Notes under the pieces: model-generated | Told to the model about the DNA's origin: nothing | The model's input: the letters and a program-made list of their open reading frames with translations, nothing else | Databases searched by the model: none | Program-made: the position numbers and the translations under genes | Part shown: positions 1-9,780 of the stretch, piece by piece | How positions within the stretch are numbered: position 1 is the first letter of the stretch | How the letters are laid out: each line of letters starts with the position of its first letter | Assembly (NCBI GenBank): GCA_015478945.1 | Contig: JABUQX010057244.1 | Span: forward strand, 1 to 30,284 | Source: Trachelipus rathkii | Taxonomy: Eukaryota > Arthropoda > Malacostraca > Isopoda > Trachelipodidae | Direction: 5' to 3' | Length of the DNA: 30,284 nt

Positions 1-314
1 AGAAAGATAATTAAATCTAAAATATAAAATTTATAAAATCGACATTCCAGGTGTCACACTCTTATTAACCCACTAAAATTATAATTATCTGTGCGGCAGA
101 ACCATTTAATTTCAAACTTATTATTTTCGTATCAAAATATAATAATATACTAAATAATAACATAAAATTCATTATAAACATAATAGCACGGCTAAGAGAA
201 AGTGGAATATTTTTTAACCCCCTCTATTCATCACGAATATAAATAATCTTTTTATCACCTCGTCTCCTCTCCACTTTTATGCCACTAAGAATGGTAATAA
301 TGTATAAAATCCCA
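1..314. other. AT-rich, no gene seen
   Basis: Ordinary AT-rich sequence with no long frame, repeat or RNA gene recognised. Confidence 0.6.
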
Positions 315-490
315 TTATTATATATATATATATAATATATCTATAATATAATATTATCTCAATATATATAATTATTATATTAATATTCTATTATTAAATA
401 TTATTATTATTCATGTTATTATTTAATATTAATATATAATTATAATTATATATATATTACAAATATTATCATATTATATATTATATGTAT
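315..490. repeat. TA/AT low-complexity block
   Basis: Almost entirely A and T with runs of TA dinucleotides and TTA/ATT triplets. Confidence 0.9.
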
Positions 491-491
491 A

Positions 492-512
492 GATGATGAT
501 GATGATGATGAT
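492..512. repeat. (GAT)7 microsatellite
   Basis: Seven perfect GAT units directly follow the AT block. Confidence 0.97.
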
Positions 513-1172
513 AATGTAATATAATAAAATTAGTTTGGATTATAAATAATAATAATAAATAATTAAATAGATATGTATTTGTAATAAGAATTTCATTAAA
601 TATAGAATTTAAATTTTAGAGCGAATATTTATATAGAATATTAGGAAAAATATATAATACATTATAATATATATATATTTTATATAATTAATAATGCCCT
701 GATTAGTATTAGATATGTAATGATATGATATGATGATAATATAAGATATGAGAGTAGTAGAGAGAGGAGATGAAGAGACCTTTGGTACAATATAACATGT
801 ATGGGGTCCCGTTCTACGTGCATAAATCCTGAAAAAAAATGTAACATGCAAATAATGAATAGTAAAACAAAATATTATTAAAATAATAATTAAAGATCTA
901 AAAAAAATAAAATTACAGTTCATAATATCATTAACTCAATCTTAATTTTAATGTGATAGCACTGACTAATCCTTAATAATCTCCTTCACACTCCATACTC
1001 CAGGTATAATAAATATCCTTTACAATTTCCAATTGCATTCTTAATCAATTATTAACATACTTAAATGACCATAGTGACTAGATATATAATTTTTTTCAGC
1101 CATCTATACTCACCGCTGAGATTGACGAGAGGTTATTGATTTATAAAGAATTAAGTCGAGATGCGGATGTTT
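513..1172. other. AT-rich, no gene seen
   Basis: The only long frame (minus strand, 609-923) is made of Ile/Tyr/Phe codons dictated by composition and is not credible as a gene. Confidence 0.6.
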
Positions 1173-1188
1173 GTATATATATCATATT

Positions 1189-1219
<31 letters not shown>

Positions 1220-1921
1220 AATATATTATCTATATATATATATAATTATAATATAATATCATATATATATATATATCATATATATATATATCATAATTAC
1301 ATATATATATATAATATAATATATATAGTATAATATAATAATTAAATTATATAATATATAATATATATATATTATAATTAATTATATATATATATATTAT
1401 ATATATATATTATATAATATATATATAATATAGTATATATATATAATATATTATATATTAATAATCTAATATATTATATATAAAAAGTCTATTTTTATTT
1501 ATTATATAATATATTAATATTATTATTATTATCATATATATTATATAATAATATTAATATAGTTTATAATAATATATAATATTATATTACTATATATATA
1601 TATATATATGTGTGTCATATTATATATTATATATTAATTAATTTACTATAAAATAAATCTATAATATAAATATATATATATAATATATATAATAAATATT
1701 AATATATATAATATATAATATATATAATAATATATATATATATTAAATTATATTATATATATATATAAATATAGTATAATACTATATATGATAAATATAA
1801 TATATAAATATATATTATATATATACTATATATATATATATAATATATTAATAATTAAATATATTATATATATTATTATTATATATTAATATTAATATCT
1901 CTAATTAATATAATATAATAT
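1173..1921. repeat. Long TA/AT satellite-like block, about 750 bp
   Basis: The longest AT block in the window, almost free of G and C, with many overlapping self-complementary (TA)n runs of 10-20 bases and longer imperfect palindromes. It ends sharply at a short GC-rich patch (1924-1940). Confidence 0.95.
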
Positions 1922-2006
1922 TCAAGAGCGCCGGCTCGTTACCAAAAATATTGTGAGTAGTTTGCATTTACTTGCCATTTTAAAACCTCTACACATCACA
2001 TAGCAT

Positions 2007-2060
2007 AATTAATATATATATTTAATTAATATAAATATATATATATATATATATAATATT
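2007..2060. repeat. Short TA block
   Basis: ATTAATATA-type sequence followed by a (TA)n run of about 22 bases. Confidence 0.85.
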
Positions 2061-2403
2061 CCAGTATGATTATCAAAGAAAAAATAAGTAATTATTTGTT
2101 GGTGTTTATCCTATTTCAATAAAAAGGCAAAAGATGTGCACTTTAGTATTTCAATAATAAGATTAAGCTATCAGACATGGATAACATAATATTAATATGT
2201 TAATCTTAGGTATACTCAAGTTTACTCATTAAAATCGTAATAGGTAAAATGGTAAGTATAAATTTTGAATATATTCTAAAAATTGAATATCATATGATCA
2301 GCACTCTCGACCCTAGCTACTTACTAATAAATTAATCATGTGTATGTTGCGAACTTATATTGTAATTAATACAATAATAAAATGTAAGGGATAAACTAAT
2401 ATA

Positions 2404-2521
2404 TTTGGCAATCGGGAAGATTCTATCATTTGTTCTGTGCATTAGCTCCCCAGTTGTGAGATTTGGAAGGTCACATGCCTTTACTTGCCCCTTTGAAGCA
2501 CAACATGCAACCATAGTAACA
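2404..2521 (-). CDS. Weak candidate exon, unassigned
   Basis: On the minus strand an acceptor-like GTGTTTTAG ends at 2522 and is followed by about 39 open codons of much less AT-rich sequence (VTMVACCASKGQ, then DLPNLTTGELMHRTND). Base composition changes abruptly to AT-rich where the candidate ends, and no good donor is visible there. I recognise no family. It could be a fossil exon or a transposon fragment. Confidence 0.15.
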
Positions 2522-3105
2522 CTAAAACACAATTATATCATAATTTAACATTCTTTGCATAAATGATTAACTAAATAATGTATATTAATATTTTTTCATC
2601 CTCACATAAATATTTATATCAGAAAATATTAATAAACGTAATTCAAACTATGATTGAATCTGCCTCACATAGGAGAGTAAATTAAAATGAAAATGAATAG
2701 ACATGGATGAACAATTATGAGATAACCTGTCCCTAAATATTTTAAAGATATCTTTACTAACCCTCATAGACATTTTAAATAAGTCTAATAGAAGTTTATA
2801 GAAATATTATCTTATTATAAATCTAGCTCATACTAAAAAGGTATATAGAAAAGCTATATAATTTATTTTGCCGGTATTACACCACCAATTTAAAAATTAT
2901 AATCGTAAAGTGTTTTAGCTTGATGTGTGTGCTAGAGCTGCGCCCGTGTAGTAGTGATGATGAGTTGTATATTAAAAATCAGACGTAAGCTTGTTGAGAT
3001 GATTACATAGATGCAACGTATATTGAGTAAAATATAAGTGTCTTGTCACTTTATTCATATTATATATTACGGATACAGACCAATATGTTTTTTCTTTTAT
3101 TTTAG

Positions 3106-3279
3106 AGACGCTATTTCTTATATTTATCCGTTATTTGATATTGAAGCAAATACTTTATCATATCCTTATTATTATATTAATTTGATATCTGCCCTAATCA
3201 TGGCAGTTTATATCTCAATACTACATTTAAAATACGTACCGACAGTATCATTGCCTACTGTGTTTTCTTACAATCGCAG
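3106..3279 (+). CDS. Candidate orphan exon encoding a membrane segment
   Basis: A strong acceptor-like sequence (pyrimidine tract from about 3088, ending TTTAG at 3101-3105) precedes an open stretch of 57 full codons that ends at CAG|GTTTTA, a possible donor. The frame stops four bases after the donor dinucleotide, as expected if that is intron. The peptide is hydrophobic (SALIMAVYISILHL in its second half) after an IYPLFDIEA segment and a Tyr-rich stretch. The pattern is loosely reminiscent of the extracellular-loop-to-helix region of insect odorant receptors, but this is weak. It does not match the TRC8 exons I can recall. Confidence 0.2.
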
Positions 3280-5113
3280 GTTTTAAAAATACCTTTAATA
3301 ACATCGGACAAACATTCAAGACGCTATCTTCAATTCAATCTCTATAGACTTTGTCAAACTAGAATGATGATTCATAAATTTCATATATCAAAATTGAAAC
3401 TTCTTCAAATGGAACCTAATATAATTAAAAAAATGACATTCTATCACGCAAGTTGTCATACACAGATAGTTTGCCAAATCGACACATCCATGGAAGTGTT
3501 GATTTCCACATCACGAACGAAAAGTTTCTATTTCTAAGAGTTCATTATAGAGACTTATAGATACCAAGGGTATGTATGTTAAATATTTTAAGATCTTCCA
3601 TATCTGAGTGGTTAACTGAAGAAGTGTCACCAAGCGTATTTTGAGGTCACATCCGCCTCTGTCTATTCTCTTTATCTTATTCATATTCGAATGAGTCGGG
3701 CGACAGTGCAACCGATCAATCTACAGCGAGTCGGACGCCACCTGATGTGACATCCGTGGAAGATTGAAAATCTATCCTTTTTATCTGACAATAATTGGAG
3801 ATGATTGAAGGGTGGATTATAATGGCCGTGAGTATTATGTAAATAAGGAGTGTGATTTGAAAGTAACGTTAGATAAAGTGAAGTCAAGGTAATGGTTGTG
3901 TATTGAAGACAGTCCTCGCGTGCGAGGTTATGTTAGGATGGTTAGAGTAAATAACTGGAATACAATGATGGTCTTGATAAGTTTTATAAATATCATTTAA
4001 GTGAGAATATATGTTAGGATTGAAAGATACTAGAAGCTTGGAATGAATGGAGAGTTATTGTAAAGAGTTTTATGTGAAAAACTGGTAGTAGAGGTACTCG
4101 TCTTTAAATCTTGCGTAGTAATGTAAAGGGCTAATTTGTATTGAGTGCGTCACTATAAGGGTCTATATGCATGAAGGTAATGTTTTGTTTACTATAGTAA
4201 TTATGAGTTATCATGTACATTAGAGTGAGTTATCGGTCTGGAATTAAGAGGTTAATATATAATAGAATTAGCTAAAGTATATCAATGTGTATCGAATGGA
4301 CCAAACTCATTGGGGTGTGTATCATTTTACGTAATATTATAAAGTGGTTACATTTAACTGTTACTGATGTATAAACTGATAAAATTCGATAGATAATATG
4401 AAAGAGATATGAATCGATCATATATAGGGTGGATTGTGTGGTGTGAATAGAATAGGAGTAAATATGAGAGATATAAAACGAGAAGTAACCTTGAGTATAA
4501 TGTTTGTTACTTCATAAATAGTGGAAAAGGATGGATGAGATAGTCGGTATTTGAGGTTAACGGGTGCGTCAGTGGTTAGTGTATGTGCAAAGGACTCACC
4601 GGCTGGAAAGTAACGAAGAAATGATGGATTATGGTACATTAAATAGGAAATGCTCACTGTGAAGAGCGGAATGTGAATATTGCACATAGAGGTACGAGAG
4701 AAAGGATATTGAGCATAATTAATGGTAAGTGAATTTATCGGGGTTTTGTTAGGAAGTATATGGAGTTTGCTGGTTTTAGTTATCATGAATTGGGAATGAA
4801 CACATCACCTACATTTGAGAAGAAGTATAATACTAATAATAGTGTAAGGTACGTTTGCAAGTCCTATGATAATACACTATGGAGGTTAGTGGATTATTTT
4901 TCTGACTGGCGTAATCGGTTCTCACTTATATTAAAGGTTAATGGGGTTATTTATCTATTACGCGGAGATATGGATGAGTTTATATACTTTTATCGAACTT
5001 AACGTTATAATCATATCTTCTATCTCACTATTATATAAACTTATTTTCTGTGTACCTAGTGTAGTGTGTTGCAACACCTTACACCTACAATATATCTATG
5101 AGTGTACAAGAGG
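3280..5113. other. Gene-free stretch with plus-strand G excess
   Basis: From about 3600 the plus strand has far more G than C (16 G against 2 C in 4021-4080). Several open frames occur on both strands (for example 4418-4786 minus and 4760-5002 plus), but their composition follows the skew and none is recognisable. Confidence 0.5.
3914..3927. repeat. GC-rich 6-bp hairpin
   Basis: CCTCGC, a GT loop, then GCGAGG. It stands out as a local GC spot in AT-rich DNA; function unknown. Confidence 0.6.
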
Positions 5114-5504
5114 AAATAATAATATAATTATATAAATAATAATATTAATATTAATATTTAATAATAATAATCTTAAATAATAAATAATAGATAATATAAT
5201 TAATATAAATAATATAATTAATATAATAACTACATTATAATATATTAAAATATTATAATATATATAATATATATATATATTAATATTATTTAATATATAA
5301 TAATATATATATATATTATAATATATTTATAATATATATTTATATATATATATATATATATATATTATACTATATAATTAATAAATAATATATCAATATA
5401 TAGTATAATAAATATAAAATATATATATTAATATATTATATATATATATATAATATCTATATATATATATAATAATATATATAATATAATAATTATTAAT
5501 ATTA
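5114..5504. repeat. TA/AT low-complexity block
   Basis: AATAAT triplets grade into TA dinucleotide runs, including about 28 bases of pure (TA)n near 5340-5367. Confidence 0.9.
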
Positions 5505-5885
5505 TGAAGATATTTGAAAACATATCGAGAATAAAAAAATATTTGCCCAGAATAAATATTAAAAATATTAAGTAGAATATTCGAGAAGCCGAAAAAATTT
5601 TTTTTTATATTCACTTATTTATATTCAATAACTTGATATTGAAGACATTATTAGGCCCTGCACACGAAGATTTTCTATTATAGGTTACTAATGTTAAGTA
5701 ATTTAACAAACGTTTTCAAAAATATTATATCGTTCAGTTTTCACTGATGAAGATACGTTATTTTATATTATTCGTAAAGAAGTTTTTTATTATATATTAA
5801 ATTGCTATATTAGCGTGACAAAAAGTGGTCGTATGAGCATATACAAACTGCAGCCGATTAAGGGCAAGTAGAGCCTGAGCACTCA
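5505..5885. other. AT-rich, no gene seen
   Basis: Mixed sequence between two TA blocks; nothing recognised. Confidence 0.6.
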
Positions 5886-6261
5886 GATATATATATTATA
5901 TATACTAATATTATTAATTAATATATATATATTATATTATATATATTATATATATATATATTAATATTATTATTATATATATAATATATATATTTATATA
6001 TCTTATTATAATATTATATATATTAATATATATATATCTATTATATATCTAATACTCATATAATATATAATATATCATAGTAAAAAAATTATTATTTATC
6101 TTATATTTATACTTTATTAATATTTATTTATATTTATTATTTTATCTATATTATTATATTTAATATAATTTTATTTATTTATTTTATTTTATATAATATA
6201 TATAACTATATATAATATAATATATATAATATATAATATATATATATATATAATATAGCTA
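5886..6261. repeat. TA/AT low-complexity block
   Basis: TA dinucleotide runs at both ends flank a T-rich centre (TTATTTAT-type) at about 6090-6185. The block ends abruptly at a GC-rich patch starting CAGTGGCG. Confidence 0.9.
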
Positions 6262-6883
6262 CAGTGGCGCTCGTCTATACTGGGCTCCGGGCTGCTGCCA
6301 TCCAAATTAAAAATGCCCAGCATAGGAATTTGATCGGAAAATATACAAATTTTTTCAAATAAAAGTGAAAAAGAAATTTTTTTTTTAAACAATTCTAAAT
6401 AACATTAAAAAAATAGTAATAACAAAGAAATAAGAAAAGAATGTTTTTGTAACCAAAAAACTTAGGTAAAATTGTTTGTTTTTATTATAAAAAAGATTAT
6501 AGAAAGGATTATATTATTTTATATATCGGGTTTGCACCTATCATTGACTATACATTGTGTTACAAGGTCAATGGGACCCGGGGACCACTCTAACCCACAC
6601 CTCCTTTCCTCCACCCTCCGCCTTCATGTCAGAGTTTTCTAAATGCACTTAAATATAACTTTTTGGGTCTAGTATTGAAATTCAATATAGGCAGGTTGTG
6701 CTTGACGCCAATCAAACTTTTTCTGCCTAATCTTATTTATATTTTCTACAATTTTCCATTCACATTCTTAAGCTATCAAAATTGCTAACACAATTACTTT
6801 CAATGGTACTTCAAATTCTTGAAATATTTGCTGGCATTGAAAGAAATTGAACGTTTGTTTCTTCTTGTGATAGTTTTTATTTG
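6262..6883. other. No gene seen; pyrimidine-rich spot
   Basis: A GC-rich patch (6262-6302) is followed by A-rich and then mixed sequence. 6590-6625 is strongly C/T-rich on plus. The missing C-terminus of the hAT element would lie here but could not be recognised. Confidence 0.5.
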
Positions 6884-7600
6884 CTATATTTCTTTCCATT
6901 ATTCTGTTAGCAGTAGATCACTACTGGACTGTGGAAATTCTTCCCGTGAATATGTTATTGATTTACTTGTACGAAGGTTGGTTGTTTCTATAGACTTCGT
7001 TTTTCTTTTAATGGGTGGCGAAATTTAATCAGAATTAGTATTGGACGTTTTGAACCAAGTGGATTTGACTTGTTCTAATATTGTGTTACAAAAAACTTGC
7101 CATTATAACGGGGATCTAAGGAAGTTACAATAGTATGAAGGTCATTAATTTCTACAGAACCAAAGCGTTTTTCTAGCTCTAGTTTTATTACATCTTTCAT
7201 TCTTTTTAAACGGTCATAATTTTTATCTGAAGTTGGTCCAAAATGGTACAACATCGAAGATAGAAGCTGTAGAGGCGCTGATTTTTTTGGTAATTTCTTC
7301 AAATGGTTTCAATATCTTAATGCAGTGTGATATGATGTCATTTTCCACATTAGTAAGAATGTCAACTTTGGAATACGAACTGGCGTACGAAGCAAGAGGT
7401 ACTTTGAGCAATGTCATTCTTTCCATCATATGAAGCGTACTATTCCAGAGAGTTGGAATATCTTTGATAACATGGAATATCAAGCCGTTTTTGAATTGCC
7501 TTAACTCATTTTCATTTTCATTTTCACTTTCAGATTCATATAAGGTATTTTTATTATAAAATTCTTTATCAAATCTCGACAATAAACATCCGCCCAACAT
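6884..7600 (-). pseudogene. hAT-superfamily transposase remnant (BED-finger type), frameshifted
   Basis: On the minus strand two overlapping frames together give the middle of a hAT transposase. The first (7600 to about 7229) contains an acidic Ser/Glu/Asn run, then DIPTLWNST followed by HMMERM, matching the conserved hAT motif DVPTRWNST..MLER, and LKPFEEITKKISASTASI, matching the family's LKPFEE.T..IS. It shifts frame near 7230 and continues as KNYDRLKRMKDVI...LEKRFGSVE and SLDPRYNGKFF (the hAT LDPR-KxKFF motif), ending at a stop at 7075-7077. A third frame continues from 7078 to about 6884 with SPPIKRK-like, degenerate sequence broken by stop codons. The N-terminal BED zinc finger and the C-terminal dimerisation domain are missing. 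The apparent methionine at 7600 lies in repeat sequence and is not a real start. This is a dead, internally deleted copy. Confidence 0.85.
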
Positions 7601-7614
7601 CCGCAGGGCAAAGG

Positions 7615-7668
7615 GCGGATGCGGATGCGGATGCGGATCTTTAATAATGTGCGGATGCGGATGCGGAT
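7615..7668. repeat. GCGGAT hexamer repeats, subterminal to the hAT end
   Basis: Four perfect GCGGAT units (7615-7638) and three more (7651-7668) are separated by 12 bp. Copies in inverted orientation (AACATCCGC at 7586-7606) lie alongside and can pair with them in a foldback. The repeats lie just inside the hAT terminus, where hAT elements often carry short transposase-binding repeats. Confidence 0.85.
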
Positions 7669-7672
7669 GTTA

Positions 7673-7684
7673 CCTGCATCACTA
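7673..7684 (-). repeat. hAT terminal inverted repeat, 5' end of the element
   Basis: Read on the minus strand this is TAGTGATGCAGG, which fits the hAT terminal consensus YARNG and resembles CAGTG-type hAT ends. It sits 73 bp upstream of the transposase remnant in the expected orientation, so it probably marks the 5' terminus. The adjacent 8 bp (7685-7692) would be the target-site duplication; no matching second end was found, so the element is truncated on its other side. Confidence 0.6.
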
Positions 7685-7895
7685 GACTTTGAAATAAACT
7701 GTAATGAAGATAAAACGAAAAAAACGTGAAATGACCTTGAAAAAAGTTATTAGGTCTCCAAATTTAATATTTATAACATTTGTATATGTCTATGAAGCTA
7801 GTCCCAAATGGTCGACAGAGAAAATGATCGATATTTGTAAAAAAAAACAAAAAAAAACATCTGCTTATTTACAGTTTCTGTAACGAATCCAACAA

Positions 7896-8000
7896 AACTT
7901 AACTTAACTTAACTTAACTTAACTTAACTTAACTTAACTTAACTTAACTTAACTTAACTTAACTTAACTTAACTTAACTTAACTTAACTTAACTTAACTT
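7896..8000. repeat. (AACTT)21 perfect pentamer array, TTAAG-type telomere variant
   Basis: Twenty-one uninterrupted AACTT units run directly, and in register, into the AACCT array. Each differs by one transition from the telomere unit. The perfect homogeneity suggests recent expansion by slippage. Confidence 0.97.
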
Positions 8001-8130
8001 AACCTAACCTAACCTAACCTAACCTAACCTAACCTAACCTAACCTAACCTAAAATAACCTAACCTAACCTAATCTAACCTAACCTAAAATAACCTAACCT
8101 AACTTAACCTAACCTAACCTAACCTAATCT
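8001..8130. repeat. (AACCT)n interstitial telomeric array, TTAGG on minus strand
   Basis: There are 26 pentamers in register: 21 are exact AACCT and five are variants (two AAAAT, two AATCT, one AACTT). TTAGG is the ancestral insect and arthropod telomere repeat. The G-rich strand is the minus strand. Unique-looking sequence on both sides shows that this is interstitial and not a chromosome end. Confidence 0.95.
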
Positions 8131-8268
8131 AACATAACGCTTGTGGCGGGTTGTAAGAGAAATTTTTTTGACGTCGTGTCGACCATTTGGGCTAGTCGCC
8201 GACTATGTCGATTTTCATGAAACTTGCTTGTAATGTTTTAAATGAGTTATAAAGAATGGAACGTATAA

Positions 8269-8299
8269 AAAAATCTCAAGAAATGATACTGAGATTTTT
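8269..8299. repeat. Perfect 10-bp-stem hairpin
   Basis: AAAAATCTCA (8269-8278) pairs with TGAGATTTTT (8290-8299) around an 11-nt loop. It lies between the telomere-repeat element and the ATT microsatellite. The A/T-rich stem could occur by chance. Confidence 0.7.
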
Positions 8300-8438
8300 A
8301 TTGACTTACGTTGTTGAAATATTTTTTCATTTCTCCATCACTTACTCACGGGTCGTGGGTACGGGGGCGTTGATAAATGTTCTGTGCCATGCATTTAAAT
8401 CATGTTTCAACTTTTTTTAACTTTTATTGTTTAGGATA

Positions 8439-8498
<60 letters not shown>
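8439..8498. repeat. (TTA)20 trinucleotide microsatellite
   Basis: Sixty bases of perfect period-3 repeat lie about 50 bp upstream of the TRC8 exon acceptor, so they are probably intronic. Confidence 0.97.
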
Positions 8499-8499
<1 letters not shown>

Positions 8500-8551
8500 C
8501 TCATTTTGATATAATAGTTATCTCAAACTTATTTTATTTAATTTATACCAG

Positions 8552-8773
8552 AAGCAATTTTCAGAATCACTATGTTTTGCTCTGATTTTGTTCCCATGTT
8601 TATTAGTCTATACATTGTGGAGTCACTTCACTCTCTCTACTTGGCTTTTAGCGGTTTCTGCTTTTTCCACTCAAGTTGTGGTGAAGACGTTAGTGTCGCT
8701 TCTTATTTATGTTTTATTTCTCATCGATGCATATCGGAATAATTTCTGGGAAAGTCTTGATGACTATGGAGAG
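8552..8773 (+). CDS. Trc8: Internal exon of TRC8/RNF139-type multi-pass E3 ubiquitin ligase
   Basis: This is the one recognisable conserved gene piece. TRC8 is an ER-membrane RING E3 ligase with a sterol-sensing-like membrane domain; it acts in ER-associated degradation. The exon encodes about 74 codons covering the last membrane helices before the RING domain. Numbering from the first codon after the acceptor, one hydrophobic segment spans residues 7-23 and a second, longer hydrophobic stretch spans residues 31-58. The diagnostic pieces TWLLAVSAFS (30-39), LFLIDAY (55-61) and FWESLDDY (65-72) match the family signature around LFMID..Y..WEKLDDY. A good acceptor (pyrimidine-rich tract ending CAG at 8549-8551) precedes it in phase. 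The donor is less clear: GAG|GTGGAT at 8774 is possible, but the family normally continues DDYVYY, so coding homology may end at 8767. The frame is intact, so the gene may be functional. Preceding exons, the RING exon and the C-terminus were not found in the window. Identification is from remembered family features, not a search. Confidence 0.85.
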
Positions 8774-9564
8774 GTGGATTTTTGTCTTAGTTTGTCCTAT
8801 TTTATATATTCTATTCTCTGTATTATTATATAAATATAGACATATATATATTTTTATATGTAAATAAAATTATATGTATTTATTATTATGGAATTAATAT
8901 TTTATTCACTTACATGATAGTGATGAGATTATGTTGAATGTTTGTTTTATTTTTTTACTATGTTTTAAATTATTCTGTGTTGTTGATTATTAATATTTAG
9001 AGTCTCTCTATATATGTGAACATAGAGATTCATAAATGTGTATTTATCATGTGTATAACATAATTTAATTAATATTTTTAACATTCTCTCATAGTGAATG
9101 CGTCGAATGCTTATCCACTGTATGACTTGAGTTTGTGGTCCACAAAAAGACACACTACAATTACAAGTCGGACAGATGAATATGAAAGGCCCAATATTCT
9201 TAAAAATCGTCGCTATATTACTCCAAATGAAACCTCACCATTTCAGGGATGCCCGAAGTTTTATTTCTTATTTTGCCTCCCTTGAACACCCTTCCAACCA
9301 GTAGCTGAAGTATAGGCCTTCCTGACTCTTCTACCTGTGAAGCGCCGACTTTCTCGCTCACAACAACCAGCCTTTCACGTGGCCTATCCCACGGCCTTTA
9401 TCCACTACACCCGCTCTCGCCAGCCGTCCTTAAATCCCACGATAACTGTTCATTCTCATTTCACTCACCTATTTTCAAGCCGCTCCTGGATATCGACTTC
9501 GGCTCACGGTACACTATTATTTATACACCACATTGCCTTCACGTTGTTTATTTTATTACCACTA
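8774..9564. other. Probable intron following the TRC8 exon
   Basis: AT-rich to about 9090, then C-rich on the plus strand (about 9220-9530). No further TRC8 exon was found; the frames at 9094-9285 and 9337-9675 match nothing. Confidence 0.4.
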
Positions 9565-9780
9565 TCTATATATATATATCTTATAATTTCATATATTATA
9601 TATTATATTTTTAAATTTATTCATATCTATATATATCTTTCAATATCTATTATATATATCTATATTATAATATAATAAATATTTAATATTAAATCTATAT
9701 ATACATAATATATTTTATCTTTCAATATATCATCCAATTTAGTATATCTTTTTATATTAATAGATATATTCAATAAATAA
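9565..9780. repeat. TA/CTATAT low-complexity block
   Basis: TA runs mixed with CTATATAT and TTTCAATATAT-type units, following a C-rich stretch. Confidence 0.85.

Larger units (their letters stand above)
7803..8191. mobile_element. MITE-like element with telomeric-repeat core
   Basis: A 389-bp unit begins with CCCAAATGGTCGACA (7803-7817) and ends with its perfect reverse complement (8177-8191). It is flanked by the direct repeat CTAGT (7798-7802 and 8192-8196); the shared string is GCTAGTC if one base of each inverted repeat is counted. Because CTAG is itself palindromic it could belong to the inverted repeat instead. Inside are an A-rich left arm with two A9 tracts, 47 pentamers of telomere type, and a right arm with a T tract. 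No coding capacity is visible. The structure is that of a non-autonomous DNA transposon; a 5-7 bp duplication and this terminal sequence do not let me name a superfamily. Confidence 0.7.

Noticed and set aside
609..923. 104-codon minus-strand frame
   Set aside because: Mostly Ile/Tyr/Phe/Asn codons from AT-rich sequence, not a plausible protein.
3640..3760. Possible tRNA or hairpin from GTCACATC / GATGTGAC and an ATTCGAAT B-box-like string
   Set aside because: No A box or cloverleaf arms could be assembled around the motif; the 8-bp complementary arms have a loop of about 90 bases and are probably chance.
4418..4786. 122-codon minus-strand frame
   Set aside because: It lies where the plus strand has G excess, so its codons are composition-driven; no recognisable domain, and it overlaps another frame.
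6262..6302. CAGTGGCG start resembling a hAT terminus that might pair with 7673-7684
   Set aside because: The sequence does not match TAGTGATGCAGG beyond the generic first bases, and the flanking 8-mers (TATAGCTA and GACTTTGA) do not match as a duplication.
8001..8130. A true chromosome end
   Set aside because: The array is short, degenerate, bounded by an inverted repeat and followed by the TRC8 exon, so it is interstitial.
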